Below are positions 60,195 through 64,000 of a stretch of DNA of 64,000 nt, in pieces (within the stretch, counting starts at the first letter, position 1; every line of letters starts with the position of its first letter). The position numbers and the translations under genes are program-made. Below the pieces are notes generated by a model that was given only the letters and a program-made list of their open reading frames with translations, was not told where the DNA came from and did not search any database. The DNA lies in assembly GCA_029706075.1 (NCBI GenBank), contig JAINUG010000477.1, forward strand, positions 1 to 64,000, in the 5' to 3' direction. The DNA is from Aldrovandia affinis (taxonomy: Eukaryota; Chordata; Actinopteri; Notacanthiformes; Halosauridae).

Positions 60195-60433
60195 ATTAGG
60201 ACATGATGAGCCAAGATGGGCCGAACGGCCCGTTCTCATCATTATGTATTCTTATGTTCTTATGTTCTTAAAGATAAATAAACAAAGTGCAAAAACAAAC
60301 CGAACAGACACTCAAAACATAACAATAAGATGGCTTTTATAGCCATAAAATAGTTATTGAGGGGTGGATTGATTCAGACGGAGCACTACTGAAGGCCTAG
60401 GTGTGAAATGCACGGCCCGCCACTGGTGAAAAC

Positions 60434-60892
60434 ACTTCCTGGGTTTCCACTGAAAAGCGTTTAAAAGTTAGCTATTTTTCTGCACTCTAAAGTATTAGTT
60501 GCCTGAGATTAAATCCAATCAATTTAATGAACTGCTCATTATACTTAAATTATGGTTTGAACCAAAAGCAACATACATGGGGGTACTCCAGGACCCGGGT
60601 TGAGAGCCACTGGTCATATGATTGCATCATATTAACTAATCTTGGATTTTATTGACATTACTCCAATAGTTTACTGCTCTCTAATGCAGTTGTTTCGCCA
60701 TGTTCAATGTAAGTCTGTATTTAGCGGATTTTGCATGTGTGAGTGCAGTGCTTGTATTCTGTCTTTTTGCCAGCACGTCGGTGTGACTCACTCTCAACTG
60801 ACCAATCACAACAAGGTCCCCTCAACAGGTTTTTAGGCAGTAAGCTGTCCGGGGTGTGGCCTAATGCCCAGTGTCTTTCTTAAATGGTCATG
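60434..60892. other. Host sequence right of hAT-2, no gene
   Basis: It is continuous with the left flank at 54,198 across the hAT-2 TSD. I see no coding signal or repeat of note. Confidence 0.4.
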
Positions 60893-61118
60893 ACCTTACA
60901 TTTACATTTTAGGCATTTAGCAGATGCTGTTATCCAGAGCGACTTACATAGTTTACATTTCTTTACATACAATCCATTTATACAGCTGGATATTTTACTG
61001 AAGCAATTCAGGTTAAGTACCTTACTCAAGTGTACAACGGCAGTGCTCCACCTGGGAATTGAACCAGCAACCTCTGAGTTACAAGCCCAGCTCCCTAACC
61101 ATTACACTACACTTAACC
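60893..61118 (-). mobile_element. tRNA-derived SINE (6,155 family)
   Basis: On the minus strand, the head has TAATGGTTAGGGAGCTGGGC and GGTTCAATTCCCAGG and the body has CTTAACCTGAATTGC. The 3' end GTCGCTCTGGATAACAGC is followed by TAAATGTAA. It is nearly complete. Confidence 0.85.
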
Positions 61119-61820
61119 CCTTCATAAACCCCTGCTTCCGATCGCAGTACGCTGAAACTACAACTGCGCTCCAGTGGCATGTATGAGGAAAACGCCTAAT
61201 GCTCAAAATGCTATAATCAGCCATAGAAATGACCAAGACAATACAGAATGATTTGTCTTGTTTGGTTAGTTTAATTTGAGTTTAATTGTCACGTTCTGTT
61301 TAAGAGCCCTAACTTGAGAAAGCGATACTCAGGCTGGCTTATTATCAATGATCAATGTTTCCTTTCACATTTTTCTTATCCATATTGCCCTATTCCATAT
61401 TCCCCAAAATGAAAGCTGCCTTACCCGTAGCTATGAGTGTTTGGAGTCGCCTCCAAAATAACCGCATGGAGAGGCCAGCACGTCTGAACCACACAATTGT
61501 GCAACTGGAACAGGAGCTAATTACCACGTACACTCTGAATTGTGTTGATCACATTCATGCATTTATAGCAATATGCAATAGTTTTACAAAGCCAGTAATG
61601 AGTGTAATCAAACTGTGCTGAAGTAATAGCTACCTCTTGAACTGCATATGAAGCAGTAAACTCACTGTGCTCTTAAAGTCATCCTGCCTGTGATCAATAG
61701 AAATATAGGTTACTAAATGCATGTAAATATAATACAGATAATGGATTGCAATGAATGCAATAAAGAAAGCCCACGTGTTACACCGAGGCAACTAATTAAC
61801 AGAAATGATAAGCTCAGTGT

Positions 61821-62159
61821 ATGATGCAAACGCTTTACCATGTGCTCAAATACATCTTTAGAAAATCCACAGACAATCCTGTGTACGTCCAGATGAACAG
61901 GGACCACACCTCACCTTCGTCCCTGACGTGGGTCACCACCTGCGCGGCCCTCCACAATGTCTGTCTGCCTGCTGGTGATGTCCTGGAGCCAGAGGACGAT
62001 GTCGATGGTGTTCAGGTCCCACCACCGTGCCCGGGGCGGAACGAGCAGCAGGGTCAGGGAGCGCGGGAGAGGCTGGCTGCCCAGCGGCCTGCCCCAGTCC
62101 AGCCTGAGCAGCTTCTGCACCGTGATTATTTATATTTCTCATTTAATTTAAATATTTAA
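61821..62159 (+). pseudogene. PIF/Harbinger transposase C-terminal fragment, second copy
   Basis: It carries the same WVTTCAALHNVCLPAGD block and acidic stretch as 34,265-34,585. It arose by unit duplication rather than a separate insertion. A VWSRLQNNRMERPARL-like block lies upstream at 61,438. Confidence 0.6.
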
Positions 62160-62251
62160 TTAATTTAACTTAATTTTTTCAGTATTAATATAATTTTGTA
62201 CACGGCTGGCTCTTTTTCCATTTAATGTTGTGCATTTTATATTGTACATAT

Positions 62252-62729
62252 TGTGGCATCCCAGGGAGTTGCCCAAGGGAATGGCTGCCTGGCCCTTTAA
62301 ATCATTGGAGCCGGAAAAGACTGCATTTCCCAGCAGCCCCGCAGCTGAAGCCCGTAAAGCCGGAGGACTATGGACAGCTGAAGGCAATATGGTCTGCGTT
62401 TGGTCACACTGGGAGGGAGTAGGTTGGTGGTTGTGGAGTGTTACTTTTGGGTTTGCTGTTCGTATTTGGAGTGGATTGTTTTGAGGACCCTGTTTGTGCA
62501 CTGACTTTGGACTGCTTGAGGAACTGGATTGGATTCTGGACTTGGATTAAGGACATTGACAAAGATGAAGATTGTGTTCTTTGTGTTGTGAATTCCCCCG
62601 AAGACCCCACCGTTTCTGTGTTTATCAAGATTCCTTTAATAAAGGATCATTTTGTTTGTATTACTGCCTCCTCTGGGTTATTTAACTGCCGACGCCCTCT
62701 GCAAAGGTCCGTGAATGTTGGACACCCCA
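62252..62729 (+). mobile_element. Probable solo LTR (window-end copy)
   Basis: It starts TGTGGCATCCCAGG, ends GGACACCCCA, and has ATAT on both sides. It is the duplicate of 34,692-35,185 with small deletions, and it preserves the original TG start. Confidence 0.62.
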
Positions 62730-63389
62730 ATATATTCATACCCCCCACTCCCCAAAAGCCTGTGGCTTTAATAAATAATTTCGCCAAAACATATTTTTGA
62801 TTTCTGCACATGATATTTCATAATCAGTGATGTACTAACTTTATTCTGCCCCTGAGAACATTTTGTTTGCAGTCTTTTGAAACCACATAAAAACAATGCA
62901 CTTGATGCACTACAAATACATGATATAGCACACAATGAAGAAAAAAAAAAAAGGCAATTTCATTCACATTACAATAACAGAAATATGCCAATATAGTGTT
63001 GGCACACTGCCTTTTAGCTTATGCTGCTTTTCTGCAGCTAATGGTAGCTTCACAATGACATTTCAGGGTCTATACAGGCCTACTAGGGAGTAAAGTGTGG
63101 GATCCTCAAATTACATAATGAAGCTAACATTAGCAACAGCAAAGCAGCAGAAGCCATGGGGCAGTGTGCCAACACTACTGGTCCAGACTACTTACCAGTT
63201 TTAATGCAGAATTATGCCATTTGGGTGAACTATTCCTGTACAAGCAGTGATCACAATTCATGTTTTACAACCATTTAGAAGATATACGTGAAAGAATGAG
63301 GGAATAATCAGCACGTGTTATAAAAAATAAGAAGCAGACATCAATGAACTATGTACATTTCATTCGTAGAATTCTGTAAAGTATGAGAA

Positions 63390-64000
63390 GGTTGAAGGTG
63401 AAGACCAGTCCTCTTCACTTTTACCTTTCATATCAGGCACTAATTTAGTTGCCCTTCTTTGTACTTATCTGAGCGCTTCTACATCTTTCCTGTAGTGTGG
63501 TGCCCAGAACTGCATGCAGTACTCTAAGTGAGGTCTGACAAGGGTATTATAGAACACCAATATAACCTCCTTTGATTCATACTCGGTAATTTTGGCTATA
63601 TATCCCACCAACACTTAGATGTGGAGACTTTGATCAATTACAGCTCCAATTTCTAATTAAACATTCTTGTTCCCATGTCCTCCAACAAAATACTCCTCAT
63701 ATTTTTATCTCTAACATAATGCCATTTAGCAGACGCTTTTATCCAAAACAACTTACAGAAATGAATGCATACATTTTTCAGTATATGTGGTCCCAATGAG
63801 AATCAAACCCATAACTTAAGCGTTGTCAGTGCCATGCTGTACCTACTGAGCCACAGAAAACCACACATTTCTCACATGCATAACATTTAGCTATATTGAA
63901 TGTCATCTTGGATTACCTTATTCAAATTCATGTTTCGGATCATCTGAAAATGTTACTACTTTGGTACCAACATCCCTATCAAGATCATTTATATAAAGAA
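63390..64000 (-). mobile_element. Old CR1 relic of the window-end unit
   Basis: It matches 35,850-36,457 (GTGGTGCCCAGAACTGCATG and the following blocks) and is cut by the window end. Confidence 0.7.
63716..63858 (-). mobile_element. tRNA-derived SINE (second family)
   Basis: Same element and position as 36,172-36,310 and 15,970-16,110. It is shared by duplication of the unit. Confidence 0.75.

Larger units (their letters stand above)
55494..60269 (+). mobile_element. CR1-clade LINE (CR1-2), nearly full length
   Basis: This is a 4.8-kb element with a long 5' untranslated region, ORF1, ORF2, and a 3' tail of CTTATGTT-type 8-bp repeats as in CR1. A possible 7-bp TSD, AAAGATA, lies at 55,487-55,493 and 60,270-60,276. 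It interrupts hAT-2. ORF2 has at least five frameshifts. It is the best guide for interpreting CR1-1 at 9,742. Confidence 0.9.
54207..60425 (+). mobile_element. hAT DNA transposon (hAT-2) with 8-bp TSD, nested CR1
   Basis: The TSD GTGAAAAC lies at 54,199-54,206 and 60,426-60,433. The termini are CAGTGGTGGGCCGT and, inverted, CAGTGGCGGGCCGT. The transposase C-terminus is at 54,779-54,981. The rest of the transposase is replaced by a long palindrome (54,259-54,778). A nearly complete CR1 LINE occupies 55,494-60,269. Positions 54,982-55,493 are 3' non-coding sequence with a repeat shared with 50,340-50,530. Confidence 0.87.
61340..64000. other. Start of another ZNF-type unit (duplicate of 33,790-36,460)
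   Basis: It is collinear with the region just downstream of gene D: Harbinger fragment, solo LTR, A-rich segment, SINE and CR1 relic in the same order with high similarity. In unit D, the last 40 bases of the window correspond to about 36,420-36,457, roughly 900 bp before the finger exon. Confidence 0.85.

Noticed and set aside
61115..61350. Second piggyBac end at TTAACCCCTTCATAAACCCC
   Set aside because: Only one end is seen, without a matching inverted end or a second TTAA in the right context.

Overview
This is nuclear DNA from a ray-finned (teleost-type) fish. I see no bacterial-style operons. The window contains split genes with splice signals, tRNA-derived fish SINEs, and at least seven classes of fish transposable element: CR1, L2, I/Nimb-like and R2/HERO-like LINEs, Tc1, hAT and piggyBac. 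It also carries (TAGC)n-rich spacer DNA. I cannot name the species from sequence alone.

The backbone is a tandem cluster of C2H2 zinc-finger (ZNF) genes, all on the minus strand, in decayed units of roughly 10 kb. Copy A (1-1,788) and copy B (17,435-19,930) are pseudogenes. Copy C (28,159-30,348) and copy D (37,373-39,880) look intact. Copy E (44,058-45,773) keeps the N-terminal exon but has lost the finger array. A promoter-side relic without coding exons lies at 6,475-8,247. The last 2.6 kb (61,340-64,000) repeats 33,790-36,460, which lies just downstream (3') of gene D, so another unit probably follows beyond the window.

Each intact gene has, in transcript order, a probable non-coding first exon, a large coding exon 2, a 14-nt microexon, and a last exon with one atypical finger plus the C2H2 array. 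Exon 2 encodes an acidic domain with four to six SUMO-consensus motifs. The first exon's donor is conserved in three units, with a CRE and a YY1-like site upstream in two of them. An AATAAA signal follows the stop codon. Only with the microexon included do exon 2 and the finger exon share a reading frame. This domain is not KRAB or SCAN. Such clusters are commonly thought to repress transposons; that role is inferred here.

Transposons fill the rest. An L2 LINE (minus) lies at 2,713-5,965. A 7-kb hAT element at 8,248-15,272 carries a nested CR1. An I/Nimb-like LINE at 23,551-26,765 has an 11-bp target-site duplication (TSD). PIF/Harbinger fragments and solo LTRs occur near 34-35 kb and 62 kb. 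An R2/HERO-like LINE at 40,691-44,189 bridges the D/E duplication breakpoint. A Tc1 element lies at 46,237-47,716 and an L2/Rex1-like LINE at 47,800-49,480. A piggyBac element with TTAA ends lies at 49,661-51,173. A second hAT at 54,207-60,425 holds a 149-bp-arm palindrome and a nested, nearly complete CR1 whose ORF1 encodes an SGNH-esterase-like domain.

Many disruptions are single-base changes inside homopolymers. Some apparent frameshifts could therefore be assembly errors, and pseudogene calls should be read with that in mind.
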